This document shows positions 21,792 through 35,800 of a stretch of DNA of 64,000 nt, one piece after another; position 1 is the first letter of the stretch, and each line of letters opens with the position of its first letter. The stretch is from Cordilura impudica (lineage: Eukaryota > Arthropoda > Insecta > Diptera > Scathophagidae). Position numbers and translations under genes: made by a program. Location of the stretch: NCBI GenBank assembly GCA_963682025.1, contig OY821517.1, positions 332,487,144 to 332,551,143 of the forward strand, written 5' to 3'. Below the pieces are notes generated by a model. That model worked only from the letters and a program-made list of their open reading frames with translations, was not told where the DNA came from and made no database searches.

Positions 21792-23843
21792 CCCTTTGTA
21801 TTAATATTTTAATAAGACAGGATTCCTTTTTATTTTCACTCCTATATTTAAGGTTTATCTATGTTGTTCTGGGGGCCAATTCCCGCATTCGAAATCGAGT
21901 AAAATCAATCGGAATTCCTTATTTTGGTTAATTATTTAAAGAAGACGGACAAACGTCAGACCTCGTTTCAGTTTTACTCTTAACTAGGGGCAATAATTTG
22001 TTATCTGTGACAGAGTAAAATTATTCTTAATATTTTGTTTTGGAAAATTAAAAAAATAATTTCGATCGAAAAATTTCGATAACGACTATTCGTGGACTAT
22101 TATTTTTAAGAGTTTTATCGGCCGGCTCGTCCAAAATCATATATTTTTAGTTTCAACGAACCACTTCCCATGCTACCAGTCTATTTTCAAAAATCTTTGC
22201 AAAATTTCTGGCACGACGACAATTTTATAATTATATAGAACTTTTGCATTGTTTGAAATCTGGATTTGAAAAATAGATAGGTATAAATCTTACTGAAATC
22301 TCGAGATTCCCCACACAAACTGCAATATCGAAATTTTCACGAAATACAGCCAAAATCTAGTGAATCAGCTCTGCGTTTGTGACATTTTTTTCATTTTGAC
22401 ATTTAAAAAGTTCCATTATTAAATAAAAATGTAAACAAATATATAGAAAATTAAAGAAGTGTTAGAAGTTAAGGAAAAATGTAAAGCTCAATTAAATAAC
22501 TTAAATAATTCATTAAAAATATCAAATATCCACAAACACTACTCCCTTTTTCCTCCTTCCCATAGCCTATTTTCCTGAAATCAACACAACTTGAACAATT
22601 CATTAAAAATATCAAATATCCACAAACACTACTCCCTCTTTCCTCCTTCCCATAGCCTATTTTCCTGAAATCAACACAATGCTGCATTTGTAGGGGGCAT
22701 CCCCAGAGTGTTAGTTAATAATAAAAAAAAATATGAATTAAGCAATGTTATGTGAATGTTTCTTATCGTTTTGTAAATGATTTTTTATTTTTTTATAATA
22801 AATGCAATGGGAACTAAAAGCTGTATATTAGAAAATGTCATTTTAAAAAAATGTCATGTTTAATTTTGTAAATTTGCGTTCTTTAAAAAAAAAAAAAAGC
22901 TGTTTATATCTGCTGTGCTGAACTCGGTACTAAATTTTAAGCAAATTTTGAGCAAAATTTTAAGATTTTTAACCATTGTGAACGTACTGTAACGTTCTTT
23001 TCTTTTAATTTACGAGAAATTAGAAAAGGCTACAAAGCGAGCTCTCATACATACAGCGCGCTGCAGCGGCCCAAACAAGTCTATATTTGACCGGTAAAAA
23101 CATCAAATTTGTGCGTCGACCATACAGATATGATGAACCAATTATTTCTTTATATTCCCTTAAGTGGATGGAGATACCATTAAAACACATTGAGGCAGTA
23201 GAAAGCAATATTTTTGTAAGATACATACTTAACACTTTTCGTCTTTGTCGAGCACACAAAACAATAAATAATATTGAGAATTATAGTAAAATGCTAAATA
23301 TGCACAGTATTCCCTTTCATTTCTTTATTACATTTTAATTTTTGTATATTAGAAATATTTAAATTTAAATTAAATCTATACAAAATTGATTAATTATTAG
23401 TTTAATGACTGTCGTGTCTCCACTATCTGTTAATGAAAAAACCATTTTAAACATTCATGAGAACAAATGTAAAGGTAAAAGAAACTCAATATGAGAGCAA
23501 CTTTACCTAAATTTAATTTTAAACAAAGAGGGTAAAAACAAAACACAATAATTTTAAAATACAAACGTTGAAATTTAAACTTTACAAAAATTAAAGTTTT
23601 ATTCATAAGAAATCAAAAAAAAAAATAAAAAAATAGATGAAAATATTACATGTAAGCCCCGCAAGAGGAAGAGCATGTATCGACAACAGCAAAAATTATG
23701 TTTGTTATTACAAAAAAAATAATAATAAATAATTATAATTTTCCTATATAACTCTGATATATAAAATTTCAATTAATTTAATATTTAATGCGTCTACAAA
23801 GTCATTTTTTGTCACAATTTGTTTACTAATTGCATATTATAAA
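21792..23843. other. Gene-poor region and 3' flank of EMC1
   Basis: The region holds a 90-bp tandem duplication at 22,508-22,679 and an unrecognised 83-codon plus-strand frame at 23,087-23,338 (start MTGKNIKFVRRPYRYDEP). A TTTATT near 23,599 would be an AATAAA signal for EMC1 on the minus strand. No other gene was recognised. Confidence 0.5.
22508..22679. repeat. Two-copy tandem duplication, period 90 bp
   Basis: The segment from 'attcattaaaaatatcaaat' to 'ctgaaatcaacacaa' occurs twice, 90 bp apart, with one visible difference (cctttttc versus cctctttc). The near-identity points to a recent duplication. Confidence 0.85.
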
Positions 23844-26800
23844 CTATTTCCATGCTTGTTTTATGGATTTGCGCGATGCTAAATGTTTGACCACCAGTGA
23901 TCCCGAAGTTAAAACTACCAAGACAATGGAAATTAATATGTAGTCAAAATCATCCTTCAGTATATCGAACGTTTTTGAGGGTGCAATACGTGTGACATAA
24001 ACATCTGAAATAAAAAGTGATTACAAAAGTCGTACATATCGTTAACAAATATGTATTTTTATTTACAATTAATAAAATTCTTTTCATCTTCAAACCTTGT
24101 TTTATTAATAGTTTCCTTTCAAACATTATATTTAACACTTACCTAAACCAGCTGCCACAACCAAACAGGTACTTTCTAAACCACTGGGTGCCGTATATAT
24201 ATAACGCAATCTTTCGATAGTTTGATTATAATTAATAATATTTTCTGTGGGTATAGGTAATTCAGGTATGTATGGCAAAGCTCCCTCATCACGACCATTT
24301 GATGACGATGAAATGGGACGTCTGGGATCTAATAAAGCCCAAGGTAACTCTACGATGGCCCCACTAGCGGTACCAACTATAATCAGATTTATATTATATT
24401 ATATTATATTATAAAAAACTACTTCGCTGTATAAAAGTTCAATTATCAACTTACTTAAGACATCTTTACTGGTAATGCCTCTTTCTGTTATTGTTTCTCG
24501 CATTGCTGCTACACTTGTGGGTATAATATAGGACTGACGTTCGACTAATGGCATTGGTGGTGCATTTAGCGAACTCCAGACTGTGCTATTGGCTTGAGTT
24601 TTACCTTCATATAATTCAATAGTGGCTGAAATAAAATTAAAACATTAAAAGAAATAGTCAAGCTCATTATTTGCCAACATTTCGCTATTCTTTGTATAGC
24701 AAAACAATATAACATAGCAAAACAATATAACATACTACAGTAATAACAACATCAACTTATAAGTAATGCTTAAATAAAACATTAAATTTCTATAAGATAA
24801 TATAATATAATCGCTTATTATTGTACTGAGGTTTATTATGTTTTACAAATTTTTCTCTTATTAACGAAGGCTGGGCTTTGGGAATATTAAAGATAAATTC
24901 GCAATTTTAACTAATAACTTTCAAAGTACAAATCTTGAATTTAGCTAACTTATTTTAATTGATATCCCAAAAAACTTAAACTATCTGACTACACGAGTTA
25001 AAAACTTGAGTTTAATTAAATTAACTTTAACTCACATCCCAAAATCGACAACTTTGAGCTCAATTCTCCGTAACAGCTTTGGAGAAAATTAATTTGTTTA
25101 TACCTTACACCACTATGTGGTCAGTATGATGTTTGTAACTACCAAAAATATTTGACGTAGATCCATCTTTTATTAACCGATTGACTCAGAATCACTTTCT
25201 GAGTCGATTTAGCGACGTCCGTCTGTGTGCCATGTGAACCTTGTAATCAAACTACAAGTCGCAAATGTGAACATATGTGGATGAAATTTGGTATATAAGC
25301 TTCTATTGGCCATAGCACGATCGCTATTAAAATTGGTGAAAATTGGTTCATGTTCAGACCTAGTCCCATACAAATGACCCCTATCAGATCGACTTAAATT
25401 GCCATAATATCAAAAGTATCATATAAATCTCGGTCAAATTTGGTTTGTGTATGTTTATTACATCCATTTATCAATACTCCAAAAATAAACACTATTGGAC
25501 AATTCTTGGTCATCGCCCCCCATATGAATGAAGTTAATTACTGATCTTCAATTAAATCTATCAAAAAACAAAAAAATGGTGCAAAGAATTTTCTCAAATT
25601 TGGTTTATATATGTTTTTGCAAAAAAATTTTCCACCTAGTCCCCATATATTTAAATAGCATCCCGATATGAACTTTTTCATACGCGAAGGCAAAAAAAAA
25701 CTTGCTACTCAAACTTGGTTTATGTTTATTTTCTATATCTAAATAGTTGGACTAAAGAGATAGGGTCGTTAAACGCATTTTTTGTTTTGTTTTTTTTTTT
25801 TTATTATATGGAACTTTTTTGAAAAAGACACTTTTAATTAAAATTAAATTTTTAAAGAAAATGTACTTTTTATGAACATATACTTTTTAAGAAATATTAA
25901 CTTTTTTTAAGAAAATGTAGATTTTTATGAAACGGAACGTTTTTAAGAAAAGATACTATTTTAATAAACTGTACTTTTTTAAGAAAGTGCACTTCTTTAA
26001 AAAAAAGCTACTTCTTAAAGAATGTAAGTTTTTAAGCAATGTACTTTTTCAACAAAAGATACTTTTTAAGAAAAGGTAATTTTTTAAGAAAACTTACTTT
26101 TTTTAAAAAGGTAATTTTTTTTTTAAATATACTTTATTTAAGAAAAATTACTTTTTTAAGAAAAGGTACTTTTTAAGAAAAGGTACTTTTTAAGAAAAGG
26201 TACTTTTTTAAGAAAAGGTACTTTTTTAAGAAAAGGTACTTTTTTAAGAGAAGGTACTTTTTTAACAAAAAGTACTTCTTTAAGAAAAGAATTTTATTAC
26301 AAAAATTTTCTTTTTTAAGAAAACATACTTTTTTAAGAAAATTTACTTTTTTAAGAAGAGATACTTTCTTAAGAAAACGTACTTAAGAAAAGGTACTTTT
26401 TTACGAAATGATGCTTTTTTAAGAAAAGGTAAAGAAAATTTACTTATTAAAATAAAGGAACTTTTATAGGAAAAGGTAGTTTTTTTTAAGAAAATGCTCC
26501 TTTTCAATTAAAGGTACTGTTTAAGAAAAAGTACCTTTTTAAGAAAGGGTATTTTGTTAGATTTGACGTCTTATTTGACGTCTTATTTTTTTTAATAGGC
26601 TTCTTTTTTAAGAAAAATTTACCTTTTTAATGAAATGTACTTTTTTAAGAAAATTTACTTTTTAAAATAAAGAAAATTTTTTAAGAAAAGGCATTTTGAA
26701 GAAAATGGAATTTTGAAGGAAATGTAGAAAATTTAAATTTAAATTTAAGAAAATTTCCTTTTTATTGTTTAAGAAAATTTACTCTTTTTTAGAAAAGGAA

Positions 26801-29800
26801 CGGTTCTTATTTAAGAAAAGATACTTTTTTAAGAAAATTTAATTTTTTTAGAAAAGGAAAGGTTCTTTTTTAAGAACAGGCACATTTTTAGGAAAATATA
26901 CTTTTTTACGAAAATTAACTTTTATAAGAAACGGTTCGTTTTTAAGAAAATGTACTTTTTAAGAACTTTTTTAAGAAGTACGTTTTTAAGAAAAGTTACT
27001 AAAAAAATACTTTTTAAGAAAAAGGGATTTTTTAGGAAGAGGTACTTTTTTAACAAAAGGTACTTTCTTAAGAGAAGGTACTTTTTAGAAAAGGTAATTT
27101 TTAGGAAAAGGTACCTTTTTAAGAAAATTTACTTTTTTAAGATGTACTTTTAATTGTAATTTTTAAACTCTTTCTTTTAACTCATACACTCTGTCTGTCT
27201 GTCTGTCGTAGATCAACCCCATTCCCCCTTATCCAATTGATCTGAAACTTGGCCCATAGTCTTGTTGTGACTGCAGATTGTCACGCACAGTCACGGAGTG
27301 ATCTAAATGTCATTTCCCCTCATCCGATCGATCTGAAACTTGGTCCATACACTTGCTGTGAAAAAAAGATTAACTTTGATTTAGTCACGCACAATCACGG
27401 AGAAATAAAAACCTCACTTCCCCTCATCCGATCGATCTGAAACTTTGTCCATAGACATGTTGTGACCAAAGATAAATTTTAAAATAGTCACGCAAAGTCA
27501 CGAACAATCACGGAGAGATTCAAAACTCATATGTGTAAGTTAAGAAAGAGTTTTAATAAATACTTTGTTTTTATGGGTAAGATTATTTAAGAAAGTGTAC
27601 TTTTTTGAGAAGTGATTTTTTAAGAAAAATTTATTTGTTTAAAAAAAGTTCCTTAAGAAAATGTACTTTTTTTTAGATTTTGTAATTTTTATAGGTACTT
27701 TTTTAAGAAAATGTACTTTTTTAAAGACTGTTCTTTTTAAGAAAAGGCCGCACGTCGCACAGTGCTACATTTAGTCAATCTAGCACGACAAAAAACAAAT
27801 TATCCCATTGTCATGATTTATTTATATGTATTGCAAAACATTCCCGATAGCACGAAAAAAAGCATTTAATAACGGTAATTCTGCTTGTTATGTAGATGTG
27901 GATACTCTAAGTCGCATCTTGTGAAATCCTGTAATTAGTATATATTTGTTTCTCATAAACTATGCCGAGGTTAAACTGTTATAACTTTTTAATAAAAAGA
28001 GATATTTTTTATTTTAAAGAATATTTAAATGCCTTAAATCATACATTTTTGGTTTTTATTTTTTAATATTTTCTTTTTCTTATTAAATTTTGAAATTAAT
28101 AAAAAATTTTCTCAAAAATTTATGTACATATACATATGTACATATATGCAATATGTAATATATATGTAATGGAATAGAACTTTTGTTTTTGATCCGCATT
28201 TGTCGGCTGACTTTGTCAGAAATATTCACCAATGTCCTTAGAACTTATTTCTAAAGCTAACTTTTGGCACCGTCTGCCACGCCGAAAACAGTGGGATGAT
28301 TAGTAAACCGCATTTAGTATTCATTTCTGTATATATTTCTATTAAGGTGGGCGTGGCAGTTATCTGACCGTCCCCTTTTTGTGACATTATTTTTACGTTC
28401 ATTGAGAATAAGTGTATTAATTTGAAGTGAATATGATGTGAATTTTTCACAACGTTATTTTCGCAGTAAAAAAGAACCTGAATACTGAATTTTAAGTCAA
28501 TATAAGTAAAATTGAATATTTGTCGTCCTAGATTGGCCAAATGTAGCACTGTGCTCCGGGGTCAGGAGCTTCCAACAACTCAAATAGCAGGACTTCAAAT
28601 TTAAATTTGTTAATGTATTTATATCGATTTTACTTACTTATTTCAGTACGTCTGACTTTGTCATTATAATGGGAATAAGCTAACCAATTCTCAGAGTGTA
28701 TAACATGCAGTGGTGTACGGACTTTACGATGCATCATAGAGAATACCACAGAACCGGAGACAACATCAACCAAATAAACGTTAAGCAAATCTATTTAAAA
28801 AAAATAGAAATACCAATTAAAAAAATTTACAAAATAATTCCTCTCAAACTCTTCAGGCAACTTACATTTGTGAATACTATCAGTAGTCTGAGTGAATACG
28901 CCAACCAAATTAGGATTAATGTATTTGTACAATACCGAGCGATCAGGCATAACACGACCCTGAGAATGTACCCTTTCAATGGGATTCTTAGAAGCTACGG
29001 TAATAATTTGGTGATTACCATTATGACCACTCAAATCAACATTCCATAAAGGTAATGTTGTTAATTGCTAAAAAAAAAATCAAAGAATTTTAATCTTTAA
29101 ACGATTTAAATTTAATATTAAAACTTACATTATCAGCAAACTGCACAATGAAACCATTCATGGTTGCTGTCGATTTATCAGCCGTATACATATATAAACC
29201 ATCGGCCTTTGAATATGATTAAAAATAAATGATGAATTATTATTCGACCTTTGAAATTTATGACTTTTAATAAATTAGTCGAGCTCGAGGTCACGTTTTT
29301 GTTTATAAAATATCCTTTATTTTATTTTTTCTCCTCCAACATTTCGTCATTCATTGAATGACATCTTCAGGGAGTATGTACAACAACAACAAAATATATA
29401 CACACAAAATTTATTGCCGCTGCGGTCCTTTCATGTCAATATTATATTAGACACTCAGATGAAGATGTCATTCAATGAATGACGAAATATTGGAGGAGAA
29501 AAAATAAAATAATAAAGGATATTTTATAAACAAAAACGTGACCTCGAGCTCGACTAATTTATTAAAAGTCATATGATTAAAAATATTTAAAATAAAAATT
29601 AAATCTTAACATTTATTTTCTTAGGTTTTTCTTATCTTACCTTTGATTTGGCATGTTCCGGATAAACATTAACATTATTGTTGGCATCCATTATTAGAAT
29701 ACCTTTCACAAAATCCGTATCAGTCTCAGCCAATAATGATAATTGTTTAATTTTATAATTTAATTGTATGAGACCACCCTCGGCGGCCGTCCCAGTAATG

Positions 29801-32800
29801 GGATTAAAACGATACAACACACCATTGCCGCTGGTTTTGTCCTTAGCCACAATGGTACACAAACCCTGTAGAGGGAAGTGTTTGCTTGTTCTTTGTATTA
29901 ATAAACGCATTTGTTCGCCATTGGAGAATTCCTCAACATTATTCAAAAACAATTGCCAATGATGTTTTCCGCTAATGTTATCGACACCAAAGACTTTGCC
30001 GCTCTTCGTTAGTATAACTAACATTTTGTGTAGACCAAATGCATCACGTACTAAACCAGCTTTTTGTGTGGCTGATGGCTTGGGACCCAAACCCACAACA
30101 TGTAGGAATAAACTTTTAAAGTGTAAAATTTGTGATGTGATTCGATGTATAAAGGCACTGGCAATGTCAGCTAAGATTTGTAGGGGAAAGCATTTAGAAA
30201 ATTTATCAGATTTAGAACTACTGTTATTGTTAGAATATAATTATAAACAATAAAATGAGGCTGCGGGCGAACTGGTTTAACTTATAGTAGACATATATAC
30301 AACATTTAACTCTTTCAAACATAGCTATACCGATTGGGAGATTTGGTTTAAGATGCTTAAAATATAAACAAATAAATTCTGGTTTATTCCCGGTATTCAG
30401 TGATTGCGAGTTCTCTTGCGTGCTATTTGCTCAAAATAGAATTTAAAAAGATTAGAAATCCGCTGTTAAATGAAATTAGTTTCATCGTGTCTTTTAATAA
30501 GGGTTGACATGCGGCCACGTGATGGTTAATATTTTTTTTTATTTAGCATATAATTCCACTTGAATTAGTGATTCTGTTGAGTTCGAATTTGTACGTTCCT
30601 TTTACAAAATAAAAGTTACTAAATTTCGCATTTTTAGAGGATCTGATTTCATTGAAAGACAGATATCACATTTGTGCTGTTCAGGCACAATATCACATTT
30701 CTTTCTATCCTCACGACTGTGTGATATTATTTTTTCTTCAGTAAAACACTATGATTTGTCAAAAAACAATGACCCTGAAGCTGAATTGGCGATTTGAGAC
30801 CAGTCTGATATTGACTTTAATGATGAAGATGAGTTGGTGGATGAAATCTGGACCCCCACAATCACAGTTCCCGAAAACGAAAGTAACGAAAATTCGGGAG
30901 AGTAAAATCGGTGATTAATATGGTATGAAATCGATATAATCAATTGACAACTGAAACAGATATAGTTGATAGTTGATTGTGGATTAGGTCATGGGCCGTC
31001 TACTGTACTACGACTCACTAAGAGGCAGCCATTTATACTTTGACTGATTTTTTTAGTGTTGGGAACATTGTAACAAGTGTGATTCATGATAACGGGCACG
31101 ATTATGGCAAACATATTAGGCAAAAATTTGACTTTCCTTTAGACAAAAACATGAATAGGGGCGATATATATCAATTTACGAATGGTGATAATGTTGCGGT
31201 CGTAAATGAAAGGAACTAAAGGTGTCATAGTTGCTTTAACCATGTGCGGCAAAGATAACGTGAGTGAAGTTGATAGATGGAACAGAAACCTCAAGCGCCG
31301 TTGCCCTGTCCAAATACCAGCTGTGACTCAACATTACAACGCTTTTAAAGGTGACGTTAATGTATAATGAATGGCGTTAATGTCGCTCTTTATAATTCAT
31401 GGATAGAATATAAAAGTGATGCAAAAGTAATACGAAAAATTTATATAAACGCAATGAAGCAATAAAATGTGTTCTTAGTTCATCAGAATTATCTTTCAGC
31501 TTATCACCTAGCCCGCATAATCATGCTATGTCCTTTTTCAAAAAAAAATACCTCAAAAAAAGTTAGGATACGTATTTTTAAGTGGACTTTGCTTAAAAGA
31601 ATTTTTATATTGATGATATTACAATGAATACAATCCTTTTGTTACTCAGGTCTGAAAGGGTTAAAGACATTTCAATGTCATATATTGACTGCTCGTAAGA
31701 GACACATTTTTATACCCTATACCACTCGCCATGTTGGAGTCAACGGAGTGCTCTTTCAGAATCTATGGTGATGTTACAATAAAAAAATCGATCGCAACTC
31801 CACTTTTAATAATTATTTTCCAACGAAAAATAAAAGATCATATGAAACTCTTAAAAGGCAGAGTTTTATTTTTTCCGTCCAAAATAAAACTCATTTTGTT
31901 TATTTTTCTTGTTTTTCTACAGTCTCAAAAAGAGTAATTAGTCATTTATTGTTCGGTTTAAGATCATGTATATATTTTTCTAATGAAAGAAAGATAATAA
32001 TTTTTGTAATGTATGAGAAATATTAGAAAAAATTTAAGACAGCGCTAGATGGAGTAGCTACTTTCGAACAAAGCGACTTGTTCATCGTCAGCATCCTTCT
32101 GCCTATTACTTCAACTCATGCTTAATCAACTATTTAACTCAACATTTGAAAGAAAAGAACATGAGAAATGTTTTTCTTTTTATATAAAAGAGTTTCATTT
32201 TTTAAAAAAAATTTTATTTATCTGACCTTTTATTTTTACGTTGAAAAATAACTCTTTTAGATGATTTTTTTAAGTCTACAAAATACTGTTATAAAAGGAA
32301 TTTATTGATATCACTTATAACCGTTACGGTCGCTGGATTAAACTCAAGTTTTAAATATTTAGTCAAATAGTTTGAAAGTTACTGACATCCTAAATCTTGG
32401 TCTTAACGAAATAGTTTAAAATTATAAGACGGAATTTTCGTGATGTCAGAGTCAACTTTGGTTGTGTCCGTCCTTCAGTCAACTTGTACGCAATTACAGG
32501 ACGCAGGTATAAAGATACAGTGGTGGACACGAAATTAGCACTCTTCCTATGTGCTGTTTTCAAAAGCAAATATTTTTGTCTGATTACTATTATTAGGTGA
32601 AATATTTGTCCATAAGTCCATTTGTCTATGATGTGATCAGTATGTCCCGTTATTTTTTTTTTTTTCATTCTATTTGATTCTTTCTTCTATTTTCGTTTAA
32701 TTTCAAGTAGTAGGAAATCTGAACTGGACAAAAATTTAGCACGAGTAATTAAAATTCATATTTCGTTTTCGTGGGTTTATTAATTAATTGATAAGTTTTG

Positions 32801-35800
32801 CAAATATTTTGTTACACGGAAGCTTAAACAAGTAAATTACATTAATTAGTCATGGATAAAAATGGTGCACAGAGGCACAGCATCAGGTTATTTACCAGAT
32901 GAACTCCAAAGGAACCACCGATGGAGAGATTGCAACGATTTTAAATTGCTCAAGGAAGAATGGCGTACAACGCATTAGGCCATATTGAAACGTTCGGGAC
33001 AAACAAAAATGTTACATGTGGTCCTAGACGTAGAAAAACAACCCGTAAAGAGGACTCTTGAATCTATAGAGCCTCACTGGCAGACCCATTTAAGAGCTTT
33101 ACCGCAATCCAAAGAGTTCTTTCAACAAAATTTGGTATTGATGTCTCTTCTAGAACGAACAGAAGACACAATGAAGAAAAATGCGTGCGTGTATCGTTCG
33201 GCATAAAACATACGTTTCCAAAAATATATTGCAATCTCGGATTTCATTTCCCCGTGAGTATTAGATAAGTTAATGAATTTTTGGAAAATATTCTCTGGAG
33301 TGACAAATCGACGTTTTGTCGGTTCGGATCTCATGGAAAAAAATATGTATTGTGTGGGCATCGTTTTCTGGACACACTGTTGGTCCCATACACAAAATTG
33401 ATACACGAATGGATCAGCATTAGGGATATAACTATTGAACAATTTTTGAAAATATCAAGTCAGCCCTATTCACACCGTATAGAGAATGAAAAACTATGAG
33501 GAATGATGGTCCCCGCTTTTCACTGGCTTAAAAAAAGTTTCCAAATTTTTTTATCCATAATTTTCACTTTTGTTTTATTTCTACTTTTCTGTAATTAATA
33601 CTGCTAAAAAAGGAACAAATGTTTAAAAAAAACTTTAAAAAAATGAGAATTGGTGCCTTCATTTCGATGGGGAAAAAATTACAAAACAGGAAATTCAGGT
33701 AGTTGTGCTTAAAAATGAATCACGAGAAATAATGTTAGCCGTATTAGTCCTTGAGAATGGGAAAGAGTTATCCATTTTTAATGGTATCAAAGAAACTCTA
33801 GAAAAATTTGATTTGTGGACGTTCATAAAAATGGTTATTTGTGATACTACCAGCGCCAATATTGGACTAAAAAATGGAATTGTGACTATTTCAAATCCGT
33901 GTCTTTGCCTCCGCCGCAATATATAGGCTGTCAGCACCGTGTTTTAGATCTTATATTAAGACATGTAATGGATGAATCTTTAGACGGAAAAGCTACCTCG
34001 TCTAATATTCCGTACGATTTTGTACCAGATTTGATGAACAATTATGCCCAATTAAAGCAAGATTATCAACAAAATAAGGAGCGGTTATCAACATAAAGTG
34101 GCGTGATGACATGCAGTACTTATATGAATTAGGAAAAGCGTTTAGATGCTATATGGAGGGAGAACAAAATAATTTCCGCCGCTATGTAATGCTAAGTAAT
34201 GTGATAGTTTTTGATTAGTACCTTGACATCTATTATATTAATAGGCTAGGCGATTTCTTGTGACTGATGTTTTGCTCTACCGTTTTATTCCGTTTTGACC
34301 AAGCGTATATTATTTGCAAGGTATTTCTTTTAAGCCGATTTGCAGATTTACAGATTTTTAAATTTTGTCCTTTATTTTGAGTAAATTGCATTTAAAGTTG
34401 CTACTAACACATACATAATAAAATTATACAATGCTATGTGTGTGTTTATTAAATTTGTTAATGTGTTTGTAATAAAAATGAGTTTGTTTTTTATGTTGAT
34501 TTGTCAATTGGCTATAATTGATTAGCATACTTTTAGGTTCTTTATTTAATGAAAATATAAAATTTCCTAGAATTTGCGCTCGAATTTCGAGGGCTGGAAT
34601 CTGCTAGTTGTATATAAATATTATTATTTATTTATTTACAAGATTTACAATCGTAATAAATTATGAAGGTAAATACAATTTTATACTCAGGTACTAACTG
34701 CAGTGGTTTTTGACCTAAATTTGTTGTAGAAGAACTTATATCAAGTGGTATATATTACAAAATTTTAAAATACTTTGAACGGCGTTAATATTTTCAATGT
34801 TAATGGTTTTTAGTAGATCTTTTAAACAAACTCTACCAAATAGCGTGAGTTGAGCGCTGTTTATGGAATTGCAATTTGAAACTAGATGGTTTATATTTAT
34901 GACTTCTGTATTGCATAAAGGACATTCTGCTGGTCTTGAATTGGTGAACAAATGACAATTTGTGATGTAGGTGTGTCCCAGTCTTAATCTGATGTATTTT
35001 TGCAAATCTAGTCTTGTGGCGTGAGGGGGATAAATTGGTCTGGTTTTGTTCGGATTGATGAGTTTGTAGTGATGCTGATAGTTGTTCCAGTCATCCCTAT
35101 CAATTTTGTTTAGATGTGATGAAATAGTTTTTATGATGTCTTTTTTATTTATTGAAGGATACTGAATAATGGGGGCATGTGTTGCGTATTTTGCTGCTTC
35201 ATCTGCAAGGGTGTTTCCTATTATACCAATGTGGCTAGGGATCCACATAATTTTGAATTTGGTGTGAAATTTTATTAGAATATCCCTTATTTTCGAGATG
35301 GTAATGGTTTTGTTTTTTATGTTTTGAGTTGCCATTACTGTAGATTTGGAGTCAGAACATATCATGAACTTTCCACGGATATTTTTGTATTTATTTAATA
35401 CGTAATAAATTGCTGTTGATTCTGCTGTAAAAATTGAGGATCTCTGATCTAGAATTGCTAGGTGGTCTATGTTTAAGTTGTTGTTAATTACGGCAAATGA
35501 GGTGGAATTGTCGGTTTTTGATCCATCGGTATACAAGATTTTCCAATTGTTGTTTAGGTGGGCAGATGAAATCTCCTTGAATAGTGATGTATAGGTGCTG
35601 TTTGGTGTACATTCTTTTGGGAAAGCCATTAGATCATTTATAAAACTGCTGTTTTTTAATTTCCAGGATGGTTCAGATGGGAAATAGACTTTTTGCGGTT
35701 TGGTACTAATGTCCATATCAGTCGCGTATTTCATGGTTAGGCATAAAGTTGATGGGAACCGAAGAGGTAATTGTGAGGGAATATAGTGGATACGTTTTAA

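Noticed and set aside
23087..23338. 83-codon frame beginning MTGKNIKFVRRPYRYDEP
   Set aside because: The start looks protein-like, but no family is recognised and the second half is low complexity; not supported as a gene.
26950..27153. 67-codon frame rich in RKRYF/FLRK
   Set aside because: It is a reading of the TTTTTTAAGAAAAGGTAC minisatellite, not a gene.
25795..27745. Regular repeats considered as a CRISPR array
   Set aside because: No constant repeat with unique spacers, units are continuous and degenerate, and the genome is that of a fly.
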